Shown here piece after piece: positions 17,396 to 27,014 of a stretch of DNA of 64,000 bases. A program made the translations under genes and the position numbers. The DNA is from Thalassocella blandensis (GTDB lineage Bacteria; Pseudomonadota; Gammaproteobacteria; Pseudomonadales; Cellvibrionaceae): positions 1 through 64,000 of the forward strand of contig CABFPG010000009.1 of the NCBI GenBank assembly GCA_902141825.1, written 5' to 3'. The notes beneath the pieces are model-generated. The model was not told where the DNA came from, made no database searches, and saw only the letters and a list, made by a program, of their open reading frames with translations. How positions within the stretch are numbered: position 1 is the first letter of the stretch; the number at the start of each line of letters is the position of its first letter.

Positions 17396-18281
17396 ACTCT
17401 CTCTCCGGATACTACTAGTTAGTCGATTCGTTGTTCTTTCTTATACTGCTTGAAAAGCTCAAACTAACTAACTGGGCCAATTTTCGTTAAAAACGTTATT
17501 TGTTTTTTCTTGGGAATGTTGAACAGCCATATTCAAAAGTAATTAAAAGTTTTTTCATGTTTCTACATCACTTTGAAGGTATTCCCCACACTTACACGTG
17601 GCGTAATTTCATTACTAGTTAAGTGTCAATTAACCATATGAAGCGTTTTTTTTCACGTCAATACTTAAATCGACGCGTATCGATTTTTATATCGTCCGTT
17701 ATAACAACGATGGGCAGAAATAAAAAAAGCTAAAAGAATTAGTTATTGAAAATAACGAAAGCCGAAAAATAAGGCAGAAAACATAGCGAAAGCGCATTAT
17801 CTAACTCAGACAATTGCTCCAATTGTGAGAAGCGTAGGCAGATATACCTAAGCTCAATAACTTCTATAAAGGATTATTCAATATTTCCAGAAATACTTTG
17901 ACTAGCGCTTTGATCGATCTGGCAGGTTTAGCATAAAGAGAAAATGTCATCGCTTTTATCGCATAACGATATCGAGTTCGTCGTTTTACAATAAAACAAA
18001 AAGACAGACTATTAAATTAAAAGAGAGCCAAATAAAAAGAGAACCAAACAAAAAGAGAGCCAAATAAAAAAGGATAAGGGAAACACCTTTTGTCATCCTT
18101 GAACCGCCGAGGTGTAGATAGTGGAGAAATGTAGCTTGAGTTTACTGGAAAAGCTCGAAAGACATCACACGCAAATATGATTGAAATCAGAATTAAACCT
18201 AACCAGGTAAATAAGGGATTTCAAATTATTCCGGAAAGTACTTATCTGAAAGTAAACAACAACAAATGGAAACGGGAGGAA
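17396..18281. other. 886-bp non-coding region with short tandem repeats
   Basis: No gene was found. At 18018-18070 a purine-rich unit of about 16 bp (variants of AAAAAGAGAGCCAAAT) is repeated three times. The right part next to 17395 must contain the promoter of the di-heme protein gene. The left part follows the agaR-like stop and shows no clear terminator. Confidence 0.45.
18018..18070. repeat. short purine-rich tandem repeat
   Basis: Three imperfect copies of a 15-16 bp unit with core AAGAGAGCCAAA. It is in non-coding DNA with no known function. Confidence 0.65.
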
Positions 18282-19073
18282 CTAGGGCTCAACGCGCAGT
18301 ACATCAATTCCCATAGATTCCAGCCCCTGTAAATAGTCATTGGGAATTTTGGAATCAGTTACAATTTTATCAACACCGGAAGGTTCGATAATTTTATGCA
18401 AACACACATTGCCAAACTTGGATGAGTCTGTCACCACAATAATCTGACTGGCGACTTCACACATCAGCCGATTAAGTTGTGCCTCTGCTTCAAAGTGCGT
18501 GGTAATTCCTCTCTCCATATGAAATCCATCAACACCGAGAAACAATTTATCCACATGTAAATCTCTTAAGGTACTCATCGCACTGGTACCAAAAAAAGAT
18601 TCACTTTTACGGCGCAATGAACCACCCAGCAACATTACTTCAATCTGTTTATACGGCAATAATTCAAAAACAATATTCAAACTGTTTGTCACCACCGTGA
18701 TATCTTCTTTGTCCCCCAAACAGGAGGCAAGATGCAAAGTTGTTGAACCGGAATCCAACAGGATGGAATCTCCATCATTGACCAGCGAGGAAGCGAGTTT
18801 CCCTACGTGGGCTTTTTCTTCGATATGGAGTGTTTGTTTTCGATCAAGAGCGGACTCGCTGTCTGCAGTTGACGTTTCATTTAAAGAAGCGTCATTCAAA
18901 ATAGCGCCGCCATACATGCGAACGGCTATCCCCTGGTTTTCAAGGAAACGGAGATCCTTGCGAATGGTGACACCCGACACGTCAAACATCGAGGTTAAGC
19001 CAAGCACCTGTACACTTCCTTTTTCTTTTAACATACGTGCTATTTGCTCACGACGTTCACTAGTATCACGCAT
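18282..19073 (-). CDS. agaR: DeoR-family transcriptional regulator, AgaR-like
   Basis: 263 residues. The N-terminal winged helix (about 5-60: RREQIARMLKEKG, VSGVTIRKDLRFLE) is followed by the sugar-phosphate-binding isomerase-like domain (about 80-250: DSILLDSGSTT, VVTNSLN, LGVDGF, VVTDSSKFG). DeoR regulators of this type repress sugar operons and release DNA on binding a sugar phosphate. The surrounding aga-type genes make a GalNAc/galactosamine regulator most likely. It is the last gene on its strand, 139 bp after the thioredoxin-like gene, with AAGGTGAT before the ATG. Confidence 0.82.
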   Translation of the reverse strand: MRDTSERREQIARMLKEKGSVQVLGLTSMFDVSGVTIRKDLRFLENQGIAVRMYGGAILNDASLNETSTADSESALDRKQTLHIEEKAHVGKLASSLVNDGDSILLDSGSTTLHLASCLGDKEDITVVTNSLNIVFELLPYKQIEVMLLGGSLRRKSESFFGTSAMSTLRDLHVDKLFLGVDGFHMERGITTHFEAEAQLNRLMCEVASQIIVVTDSSKFGNVCLHKIIEPSGVDKIVTDSKIPNDYLQGLESMGIDVLRVEP

Positions 19074-19212
19074 GTATCACCTTACAGCTTTCATTTTGTT
19101 GCGTTTAAAAGCGCGATTATAGCCATGACACGGATATAACACAATCAAGGCTTCTATTTCGTTTCAGGATTTGAGAAACAGTAATTTTCCCTTGGCGCTT
19201 TTCCCCTGCAAA

Positions 19213-19755
19213 CTATTGTGAAATAAGGAGTTCTTTTTCTGCGAGTAACTTTTCAATGTGCGCGCTTAGAAACTGTTTTGAACCGCGAGAAAATCCACGA
19301 TGATATAATCGCACCCGTCCACCTGCATCGATCAACACACCGGTGGGCAAAGCTTCAACCCCAAAACGCTTAGCTGCGCTCTTAAGTTTATTGTCACGGA
19401 CAACAGAAAATTTGAGTGAGTAGCGCTCTAAAGTTTCAGCCAATACTGCGGGATCATCATCGAGATTGACAGCTAATACAGTGAAACCTTGATCAGCGTA
19501 TGATTGATGTAAAGCATTAAACATCGCAAATGCTTCTCGACAACTCTGGCAGTAGCTCGCCCAAAAATCCAAATACACCACTTGACCAAGATATGCATTT
19601 AGCTGAAAGGTTTCCCCCGTTTCCAGCTGAATCAATTGTACATCTGGTGCAAGTGAATTTATTTTCACTGCTGAAGGCGTACCCTCCAGGCTCAGGCAAT
19701 TACCTGAACCCAGAAGTACACAATAAAAGCTCAACCAACGTAAGGTTTTAGTCAT
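19213..19755 (-). CDS. TlpA/ResA-type thioredoxin-like protein
   Basis: 180 residues. An N-terminal hydrophobic export segment is followed by a thioredoxin fold with WASYCQSC (Cys69 and Cys72), VLAVNLDDDP and the cis-proline segment EALPTGVLID. It is a periplasmic disulfide reductase/oxidase. The start overlaps the end of the GH36 gene by 8 bp, so it belongs to the same operon. Its partner may be a disulfide-containing enzyme of the locus, but nothing in the sequence shows which. Confidence 0.85.
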   Translation of the reverse strand: MTKTLRWLSFYCVLLGSGNCLSLEGTPSAVKINSLAPDVQLIQLETGETFQLNAYLGQVVYLDFWASYCQSCREAFAMFNALHQSYADQGFTVLAVNLDDDPAVLAETLERYSLKFSVVRDNKLKSAAKRFGVEALPTGVLIDAGGRVRLYHRGFSRGSKQFLSAHIEKLLAEKELLISQ

Positions 19756-21865
19756 TAAGCATCACGGCATCAACAAGCAGATAGTCTTTAAATGATGCTG
19801 GCATTATTACAGTGCCCTGTTTGTTCGCGCTAAAAAGACCTAATGACTTATCATTAACGTAGTCGCGAATTTGATATTCCCGGCCCGCCACTAAGCCACG
19901 TAGTTCGAGATCACCACTAAACGCATTATCTGACATATCTTTGGCATAAAAGGCATAATACATGCGACCGGCTTTTGCGACCGCGTGAGCCTCGGGACGA
20001 TCAAAACCGATATCGTATAAGCCTCCTAAATATTCACCTTGTGACAAACGCAATTCACTGTAAAGTGAAAACCACTTTTGCCAGGTTTTTTCTTTTTCAG
20101 CGTTCAACACAAATTGTGCCGCCGCAGGATTCTCACTTGGCAATGTAAACTTGCTACCTAATACAGCACCAATACCAAAAGAGGAAGCAAAATCGCTGGC
20201 GTTATCGCTAAGTTCAACATGATCACCATAATAAGGGGCGGACTCACCCATCAAGGCCTTGATGGTTTTCCCTTTATGACGGATCTGCCAGGAAGACAAA
20301 GGATCTGAACTCACGGCCTGATTCATAAAGGGCAAATTGTGAAACGCATAGGAAGTCCCACATGGGCAAATCTCCACCACCGCTTCTGGGTTAATGGCAG
20401 TAGCCGTGTCGTACACCAGTTTCCAGTATTCCGCTAATTGATCAACCGAATCTTCAGGGTGTTCATGATGATGCTCAGGATTGAAACACGGTGGAACACC
20501 ATTCAGATGCTGACCATCAATTTTTAACCCCGAGAAACCCCATTCACCGATAATTTTTTTCACCAATGCTACGGTATGTTCACGCGTTTTCTCGTAGGCA
20601 GGACACATATAATAACTATCCCACCATGTGATATCCCGTTTGCTGCCATCTTCGTTCAGCAACAACACATCTGCATCATTTTTCAAAATATCTGTACCGG
20701 GATCTGCCGCTAAAGGTGCCCACCAGAGCTTCGCCTTCAAACCGGCTTCTTCTATTTTTTTAACGAATGCCTTCATATCCGCATCGCCGTTAGGGAATTT
20801 CTTGGGGTCCAGATACCAATCCCCTTCCGAAGTCTGCCAGCCATCATCAAGCACCGCCCACTTCATGCCCAACTCACGCGCTTTAGGTAACGTATTCAAA
20901 ACTTCTTCCACGCTAAAATTTCGTTCATAACCCCACGCACACCATACCGATTCGTATGCGCCTTCAGGTGCATCGACCATTGGTAAACCTTTTAACTTCA
21001 TCATTTCACGGTAGGCTTTTAACGTCGCATAATAATCGCGTTGATGCACCTGAACGAAGGACTCCAAGGTAGAAAATGTTGCTCCGGGAGTTAACTTCAC
21101 AGGTTTTTCAAGCTCGAGCTGTGCTCTTACACCTTCGTTTTGATTTTTGTATTGAATAGGCAAAGACACGAGCTTCGGATCAAGATCCAGGTGACCAATA
21201 CCTATTCCTACATCCTTTCGCCAGACATCCAATACAGGTGTTCCACTGCCATAATCCGACGCATTCATCCCCATATAGTTTTGCTGTTGGAAGCCGGGCG
21301 TTATCGCCGTTACCCAATCGCGACGATCTTCAAACGAAGCCCCTTGAAATACCCAGAAGTCAGCTTGCGATGTATTTTTGCCTACAGAACTCGACATAAA
21401 CTGAAACGCATTTTGTACCCACTTGGTAATGATCACATCGTCAGGCCCCTGGTTTTGGTAGCGTACGCGATAGACCAGCATTCCTGGAAATTGTGAATAG
21501 GCCAACACCTTAATGACTTTGTGCAGACCTTCAGATGACACACCTTCCAAAGTTGTTTCCTCAGCAGGGCCAAAATCTGTCGAGATTTTCCTGTGCTGAG
21601 TTTTCATCCGTTGAAATACATTGATAGATCTGCCATTGGCATCCACCACATATTCACTGGAAGTAAAATCTCCCAGCGCCAAGTTACCACCAGCTCCTGA
21701 GCGTACAATCCTCGATTGTAAATACTGGTCAAACTCTACCTTTATGCCACTGTTTTCGATGGAGATAATTTTTTTATCATCAGCACTTTGATCTACAGCA
21801 CAACTGCTCACTATCAGACAAAGAGAAAAAAGTAACAAATGAAAATATTTTAATTTAATTGCCAT
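19748..21865 (-). CDS. GH36-type alpha-galactosidase / alpha-N-acetylgalactosaminidase lipoprotein
   Basis: About 705 residues. The N-terminus ends in a lipobox (LIVSSC), so it is a lipoprotein. Clan GH-D features are present: WCAWGYE, AVLDDGWQTSEGDW, KFPNG, LWWAPLAADP, then LKIDGQ with likely nucleophile Asp450 and SSDPLSSWQ with likely acid Asp521. The C-terminus is a beta-sandwich. The enzyme would release alpha-linked galactose or GalNAc; the amino-sugar genes nearby favour GalNAc. A GTG at 21892 overlaps the previous stop, but I chose the ATG at 21865 because AGGAAAG lies just upstream. The gene is within the TonB receptor operon. Confidence 0.85.
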   Translation of the reverse strand: MAIKLKYFHLLLFSLCLIVSSCAVDQSADDKKIISIENSGIKVEFDQYLQSRIVRSGAGGNLALGDFTSSEYVVDANGRSINVFQRMKTQHRKISTDFGPAEETTLEGVSSEGLHKVIKVLAYSQFPGMLVYRVRYQNQGPDDVIITKWVQNAFQFMSSSVGKNTSQADFWVFQGASFEDRRDWVTAITPGFQQQNYMGMNASDYGSGTPVLDVWRKDVGIGIGHLDLDPKLVSLPIQYKNQNEGVRAQLELEKPVKLTPGATFSTLESFVQVHQRDYYATLKAYREMMKLKGLPMVDAPEGAYESVWCAWGYERNFSVEEVLNTLPKARELGMKWAVLDDGWQTSEGDWYLDPKKFPNGDADMKAFVKKIEEAGLKAKLWWAPLAADPGTDILKNDADVLLLNEDGSKRDITWWDSYYMCPAYEKTREHTVALVKKIIGEWGFSGLKIDGQHLNGVPPCFNPEHHHEHPEDSVDQLAEYWKLVYDTATAINPEAVVEICPCGTSYAFHNLPFMNQAVSSDPLSSWQIRHKGKTIKALMGESAPYYGDHVELSDNASDFASSFGIGAVLGSKFTLPSENPAAAQFVLNAEKEKTWQKWFSLYSELRLSQGEYLGGLYDIGFDRPEAHAVAKAGRMYYAFYAKDMSDNAFSGDLELRGLVAGREYQIRDYVNDKSLGLFSANKQGTVIMPASFKDYLLVDAVMLND

Positions 21866-21891
21866 GTTTAACTTTCCTGAATTTTTATTCA

Positions 21892-23004
21892 CTAACCTAA
21901 TGGAATTCTAAAAACGCGATGAGCATTGTTACGGAAGATGTTATCGATCACACCTGCAGGAAGTTTCAATCCTTTAAAACTGCCATCTACTTCAGGCACT
22001 TCCATAAGGTCATCGGTTACCAGATATTGCCAGTCCTCTAACCATTTCTGGTGTGCCTGAGCTTTGAACTGCGCCGGGTCACTGTCTGGCGCCTGTGTAA
22101 TATCAGTTGCGTAGATAATGCGATGCTGGAAACGGATAAAAAAATCACGGACTTTTTCGTAGTTTTGTTGAGATTGTGCCTGTACCTGCCCCATGCGGGC
22201 TGCCAGATCAACGGTAGCAGTCGGGAATTTTTCCAGGAACTCGGTTAAAGCATCTGTGCTCCACTCTAAACTTGCGAGGTGAGCACCAACAAATGCCATG
22301 TCAGGATTTTTTTCCAGCATCTGATTCCGTGCTTGCATTTGTTCCTGATAGCTGGGCATTTCAGGATGTAAATACATATGATAATTCGGATGTGCGGCAA
22401 AATACTGTTTGTCATTATTGACACTCATCTCCTCAATCGGCAGCCAGCAATTATGTGGCTCCCCCTGATGACCGATAAGTGGAATCTCCTGTGATGTTAA
22501 GTACTGAAAAATCGGATCAAAGCCCGAGTCATCTATCATCACCAGCGCATCATTTTGATTGCGATATGACATGCCTATATTTTTCCAGACCTTAACTGCC
22601 AATGCACCTTGCTCATGCTCTCGCTGAATTTTTTGAATAACCTTGTCTGACCATTTCGGCTCGCCCCACCCGTTCATGGAGAAAGTCGAAGCAAAATAAA
22701 TGGACTGAGGATATTCATCAATAAGCGCCAGAGCACTGGCCTTTTGTTCTAGAATTGGTGGAAAGTCGGGGTAATCGACATTGATGGTAAGCAGGGTAAA
22801 ATTGTCGGCAATCGCCTGATCTACCATGGCAGAGTCTTTGCTGTTTGCGTGGACGTGCGCATCAATTTTTCTTACCGACTGAAAGTCATCCAAGGCATAG
22901 AACGGCTTTGCAGGTTGCGCCTTTTCATTAGCGCAGGCACTTAACAGCGTGAATGCCGCACATAACAACAACCTTTCGGTGTAGCGCTTTTTCACATTAA
23001 GCAT
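21892..23004 (-). CDS. amidohydrolase-family lipoprotein
   Basis: 370 residues with a lipoprotein signal (TLLSAC). It has a TIM-barrel metal-dependent hydrolase fold: the first-strand motif IDAHVHAN, AVKVWKNIG, LIGHQGEPH, FVGAHLAS and IIYATDIT. It resembles the amidohydrolase-2 family rather than cytoplasmic NagA/AgaA deacetylases. As a periplasmic or surface-anchored enzyme it might deacylate or open a modified sugar; this is a guess. GGAGGATC precedes the ATG, and the start overlaps the EamA gene by 8 bp. Confidence 0.8.
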   Translation of the reverse strand: MLNVKKRYTERLLLCAAFTLLSACANEKAQPAKPFYALDDFQSVRKIDAHVHANSKDSAMVDQAIADNFTLLTINVDYPDFPPILEQKASALALIDEYPQSIYFASTFSMNGWGEPKWSDKVIQKIQREHEQGALAVKVWKNIGMSYRNQNDALVMIDDSGFDPIFQYLTSQEIPLIGHQGEPHNCWLPIEEMSVNNDKQYFAAHPNYHMYLHPEMPSYQEQMQARNQMLEKNPDMAFVGAHLASLEWSTDALTEFLEKFPTATVDLAARMGQVQAQSQQNYEKVRDFFIRFQHRIIYATDITQAPDSDPAQFKAQAHQKWLEDWQYLVTDDLMEVPEVDGSFKGLKLPAGVIDNIFRNNAHRVFRIPLG

Positions 23005-23881
23005 GTTGATCCTCCGGTTCTATAGCCAAAATCAAAGCAGCCACTACCGCTAAAACGATGCCTAATGTTTTTGTCAGGGAGGGTTCAACGCTCATCGCTA
23101 TAATAACGAGAACAGAAGTTATTAGTGGTGAACCCGCATTTGTCAGCGGTGCTACAATGATGGCCTTGCCATAACGGAATGCATACACCAGACACAATGC
23201 GCCCAACGCGTTGAGTATTTGAATAGCCGCATTGGAAAATAGAACGGACATACTCATGTCAATCTTTTCATTGAAATCCGTCATCAACAACGCAACAGGC
23301 ACTAAGGCCAAGGCGGTTATGGTCATGTAAAAGAAAATGCTTTCTGCGCTCATGTGTGCATTGGAAAATTTCATACAATAGGCCTGCAGTCCCCAGGCCG
23401 CCATAATAATCAGGGCCAGAAAAAACCATAAGTAGCCCGTATTGGCTTCATCCCCGGCGGGGGAATATTCAAATAGCGGCAGCGCCACTAAAGCCAATGC
23501 GATTCCCAGCACCCCAAGTTTTGTCGCCCGTTCTTTTAGAAAGAACATCGACATAAAAATGGTGACCAAAGGCGAAAGTGAAATAATAGGAAAAATCAGA
23601 TAGGCCGGGCCAATATCGATGGCCTTAAACAGGATCATCTGCCCCCCGCAACCGAGAAAGCCTATTGTGGAACCGAAGATTATGGATTTTTTATCGACAT
23701 CAAGTTTCCACTTGATCAGAGTTAAAGAAATATAACAGGGGATGATCATGGTGACCGCCCAGATTGAATACACAACCGTGGATGGCAGCGCTTCACTCGC
23801 GAAGATCGACGTTAGCGCACCCCATAAGCCCCAGAAAACGGTTGTTGTGATGGCAAAAATCAGCCAACGCTTTTGCAGCAT
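22997..23881 (-). CDS. EamA/DMT-superfamily transporter, probable sugar permease
   Basis: 294 residues with ten hydrophobic segments in two EamA-like repeats (about 5-135 and 150-285). It is an inner-membrane permease. Its place between the TonB receptor and the glycosidase genes suggests it carries the released (amino) sugar into the cytoplasm, in the role AgaP-type permeases have elsewhere. Specificity is inferred from context only. Confidence 0.82.
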   Translation of the reverse strand: MLQKRWLIFAITTTVFWGLWGALTSIFASEALPSTVVYSIWAVTMIIPCYISLTLIKWKLDVDKKSIIFGSTIGFLGCGGQMILFKAIDIGPAYLIFPIISLSPLVTIFMSMFFLKERATKLGVLGIALALVALPLFEYSPAGDEANTGYLWFFLALIIMAAWGLQAYCMKFSNAHMSAESIFFYMTITALALVPVALLMTDFNEKIDMSMSVLFSNAAIQILNALGALCLVYAFRYGKAIIVAPLTNAGSPLITSVLVIIAMSVEPSLTKTLGIVLAVVAALILAIEPEDQHA

Positions 23882-23965
23882 AATAAATTCCCAGGTAATA
23901 AATGTGACAAATGAATAACAAGCAGCGCAGCCGCCACCGGGTGGCGCCGCGCTTTGTGACTTATA

Positions 23966-26716
23966 TTAAAATGCGTAACGGTAGCCGATCTTGAAAGTAC
24001 GGCCATACAACTGGATCGACGCAGGTAAATCTGGACGCCCCTGGAACACACGATTAGATTCATCCAGCAGGTTCTGACCATCAAAGAAAATTTCACCGTA
24101 ATCCATCAGATCGTACTGAATAGACAACGTTACCATTGATTGCTCTTCCATTTTCGTTTGATAGTTGTCCCCTAGAGGGCTATAGGAATCTGTGACAAAG
24201 TCACCGGTATAATCCAGCGCCAGCTGCGTCATTAATCCATTCTTCTCATAGATTATAGAAGCGGAATAGGAACTGTCTGCAACGCCGGGTAAAGAACCGA
24301 CATCTTCACCGTCAACTTTGGAACTGGTATCGGTGTAGGCATAACTTGCGGTAAAGCCGAAGCCGTTGTCGTAAAACTTTTGCATCGACACTTCCATACC
24401 CAGCACTTCCGCGGTATCGCCGTTTTTCGGTTGAGTGACCTGGAATGTTTCACCGGCGATAACTTCCTGGCGGGTGTCCAGTGTGATGAAGCCATCGAGA
24501 TCTTTCCAGAACACAGCGACACTGGCATAACTGCCTTCTTCAAAATACCATTCCAATGATGCATCTAATTGGTCTGCAAATACCGGCTCAATATTCGGGT
24601 TACCACTAATGTCCATGGTAAATAAGCCGGATTGAGCATTGTCTGTGGTTAATGGCGCGAGTTGATCCAGTGTCGGGCGAGAGAGCGACTGCCCTGCAGC
24701 ACCACGTAATAACAAATCATCCTGAAGGTAATAACCGACGTTAATGGCCGGTAAGATTTTGCTGTAACTACCTTTGGATTCCTGCGCAGCATCATCAGAG
24801 TACTCAACATCCCAGGAAGGATTCGGAGAATCCGGATTCACAATGTCAATGGACTCAATTGAGTTGTAGGAATATTTGGCGGTCACTTCCGTGTCAATCC
24901 AACGTAAGCCCGCATTGGCGAACCAGCGATCGGCTTCGAAATTGAATTGCACATACGCGGCACTGGTGTTTTCTTCAATGTCGTAAGAGTTCACCGGGTT
25001 GTAAACCGGTTTCCACAGTGCCGATTCATTTGGACCAAAGGTACGAGTATTACCGAGATAGTCCGTCAACGTTTTGCCGTCTGAAGCTGCGAGACCTTCC
25101 GCATAACCTGGAATACTGAAAATGGGAAATGAACGGGGAATATTGGCAGACTCACCGCCAAATAAACTGTCGTAAGGAAAATCTCGGACAACATCTGCCC
25201 CGACTTCACCGAAAGTATAGGGATAACCACAATAATTACAGGCGCCGTCGATATAGTTGTCATAGGCTTTGTTGGTTTTTTGTCGGCTGGTGTAAGCCAG
25301 GCCAAAGTCCAAGGAAGTCAATGCACCATACTGGCTGAAGGTCAGACTGTTGTCCAAAGACAGGCCATCGACGGTATCCTTGATATCGCTGCCATCACGT
25401 GCTGCCCAGTGAGGCGAGAAATCATCATTCCCAAAATCATCAGAACTTCTTCCTTCAGTCCAGTTCGGAATGAAATCCGGTATTGTACCGTTGTTTAGTT
25501 CGTAATGACCGGAGTGTGCCCCTGGCGCCCCTGCAACCACAAAGGTATTTTTACCGCCAGAATCTCTTTCGGAGATAGAACGGTATACATCCCCCACCAT
25601 CAACCAGTTGTCGCTCACCTCGTACTCTGCATTTAAACCAAACATATTGGTATCTACAGTACGGTGCTCATCCAGTGTTACTACTTCCATGGTCAGGTTA
25701 GCCACGTCCATCGCCGTAATCACATTGCCATCAAGGACAATATTTGACAGCCGATCCTGCGCTTCACTTTCGTCTGCCATATAAAATGATTGCGTGTATC
25801 CAGTGGCATCCGCCTGCAATTTGGTTTTCATGATATCAGCGGTCAAACGTAATTTGTCTGAGGCTTGCCATTGCACACTGGAAGTTAAGCCAGTGCGTTT
25901 AAAATCTGTGGCATAAGTTCCCAATGCATACGAGCCGGGGATGACAAGGTTTTGTTCATCCGCCGTAATGTTGCCATCACCATTGACGTCGTATTCCATT
26001 TCATTTTCGACACCAAAGACAAAGTTATCAAACATATCATCGGAACGCTTAGTACCAGTGGCATGCGTTACACCGACAATAAATCCGAGGGTATCATCTT
26101 CGTTGGTCGTGCTGAAAATTGCGTTGTATTTCTCACCCCACTCTTCGGACAGGTCGTTGTAATCTGAAGTGAACGACACCACACCATGCTGACCTGGATT
26201 ATCCAGCGCACGAGCGGATTTCAAATTGACAGCACCACCGATACTCCCCTCGATATTTTTTGCCTGCACGGTTTTCCAAACATCCGCGCCTGCAATCATT
26301 TCAGAAGGAATAACATCGAACGCAAAATTTCTTCCGCCATCATCAGTGGCTAAAATTCGGTTGTTCAATGTCACAATACTAAATTCTGGCCCTAGTCCAC
26401 GAATATTCACATACTGAGCTTCCCCACCGCGCGTTCTACTCACCGTAACACCTGAAATGTGGGATAGTGAATCGGCCACGTTGTCATCGGGAAAGCGGCC
26501 CAATTCTTCCGATGCGATAGAGTCAACACCTGCTGCGGCGTTTCGTTTTAAAGAAGCCGACTGCTCCAAACTTTGTTTCAGTCCAGTGACCACAACCTCT
26601 TCCGTTGCCGTTGAAGTCGCGCCTTCATCTGCTTGAAGTGGCTGTGCAGATAATACAGCTGATGCAATCCCCAGATACGCTCCGCCTAGAAGCTTTTTAT
26701 TTATTTTTTGCGCCAT
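23966..26716 (-). CDS. TonB-dependent outer membrane receptor of the carbohydrate-uptake type
   Basis: 916 residues. After the signal peptide, a TonB box-like EEVVVTG is followed by a plug with SLKRNAAAGVDSI, RFPDDNVADSLSHISGV, RGGEAQYVNIRGLGPEF and ATDDGGR. This is the signature of proteobacterial TonB receptors for sugars. The C-terminal barrel ends in FKIGYRYAF with terminal Phe. It would import GalNAc- or galactose-containing oligosaccharides. The ATG at 26716 has AGGTGA five bases upstream; a GTG at 26725 is in frame. It is the first gene of the minus-strand operon and is divergent from the aga catabolic genes. Confidence 0.92.
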   Translation of the reverse strand: MAQKINKKLLGGAYLGIASAVLSAQPLQADEGATSTATEEVVVTGLKQSLEQSASLKRNAAAGVDSIASEELGRFPDDNVADSLSHISGVTVSRTRGGEAQYVNIRGLGPEFSIVTLNNRILATDDGGRNFAFDVIPSEMIAGADVWKTVQAKNIEGSIGGAVNLKSARALDNPGQHGVVSFTSDYNDLSEEWGEKYNAIFSTTNEDDTLGFIVGVTHATGTKRSDDMFDNFVFGVENEMEYDVNGDGNITADEQNLVIPGSYALGTYATDFKRTGLTSSVQWQASDKLRLTADIMKTKLQADATGYTQSFYMADESEAQDRLSNIVLDGNVITAMDVANLTMEVVTLDEHRTVDTNMFGLNAEYEVSDNWLMVGDVYRSISERDSGGKNTFVVAGAPGAHSGHYELNNGTIPDFIPNWTEGRSSDDFGNDDFSPHWAARDGSDIKDTVDGLSLDNSLTFSQYGALTSLDFGLAYTSRQKTNKAYDNYIDGACNYCGYPYTFGEVGADVVRDFPYDSLFGGESANIPRSFPIFSIPGYAEGLAASDGKTLTDYLGNTRTFGPNESALWKPVYNPVNSYDIEENTSAAYVQFNFEADRWFANAGLRWIDTEVTAKYSYNSIESIDIVNPDSPNPSWDVEYSDDAAQESKGSYSKILPAINVGYYLQDDLLLRGAAGQSLSRPTLDQLAPLTTDNAQSGLFTMDISGNPNIEPVFADQLDASLEWYFEEGSYASVAVFWKDLDGFITLDTRQEVIAGETFQVTQPKNGDTAEVLGMEVSMQKFYDNGFGFTASYAYTDTSSKVDGEDVGSLPGVADSSYSASIIYEKNGLMTQLALDYTGDFVTDSYSPLGDNYQTKMEEQSMVTLSIQYDLMDYGEIFFDGQNLLDESNRVFQGRPDLPASIQLYGRTFKIGYRYAF

Positions 26717-27014
26717 AAGTTTCACCTAGTTTCAATTCGATACCGCATTCCCCAAAATGCATTTCAGTTTGTCATGCATTTCATTTTAATATGTTCTCAC
26801 AATCATATTGTATCCATAACATTCAGTTGTCAACACACAATGAAACATATTAAATGAATTTTTGTCATGATTTCTTTATAAACGCACGATAAAGTAACAT
26901 TTACGTCATTAAAGAAACATTATGAAACACTATTTACTTTACAAAGTTTCATTTGATCACCATAATGACTTTTAAATACCTTATTGGTAACCGTTTTATT
27001 CAAATGGAGGTCAA
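26717..27014. promoter_or_regulatory. divergent control region with TTTCATTT-type repeats
   Basis: This AT-rich region separates the TonB receptor operon from the aga catabolic operon. An imperfect inverted pair (about 26777-26799 and 26838-26861) carries CATTT(T)AATATGTT. Further copies of TTTCATTT/ATGAAAC occur at about 26914-26930 and 26943-26958. The TTTCRTTT motif resembles the published AgaR recognition sequence of enterobacteria, so these are candidate sites for the DeoR regulator at 18282. Confidence 0.55.
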
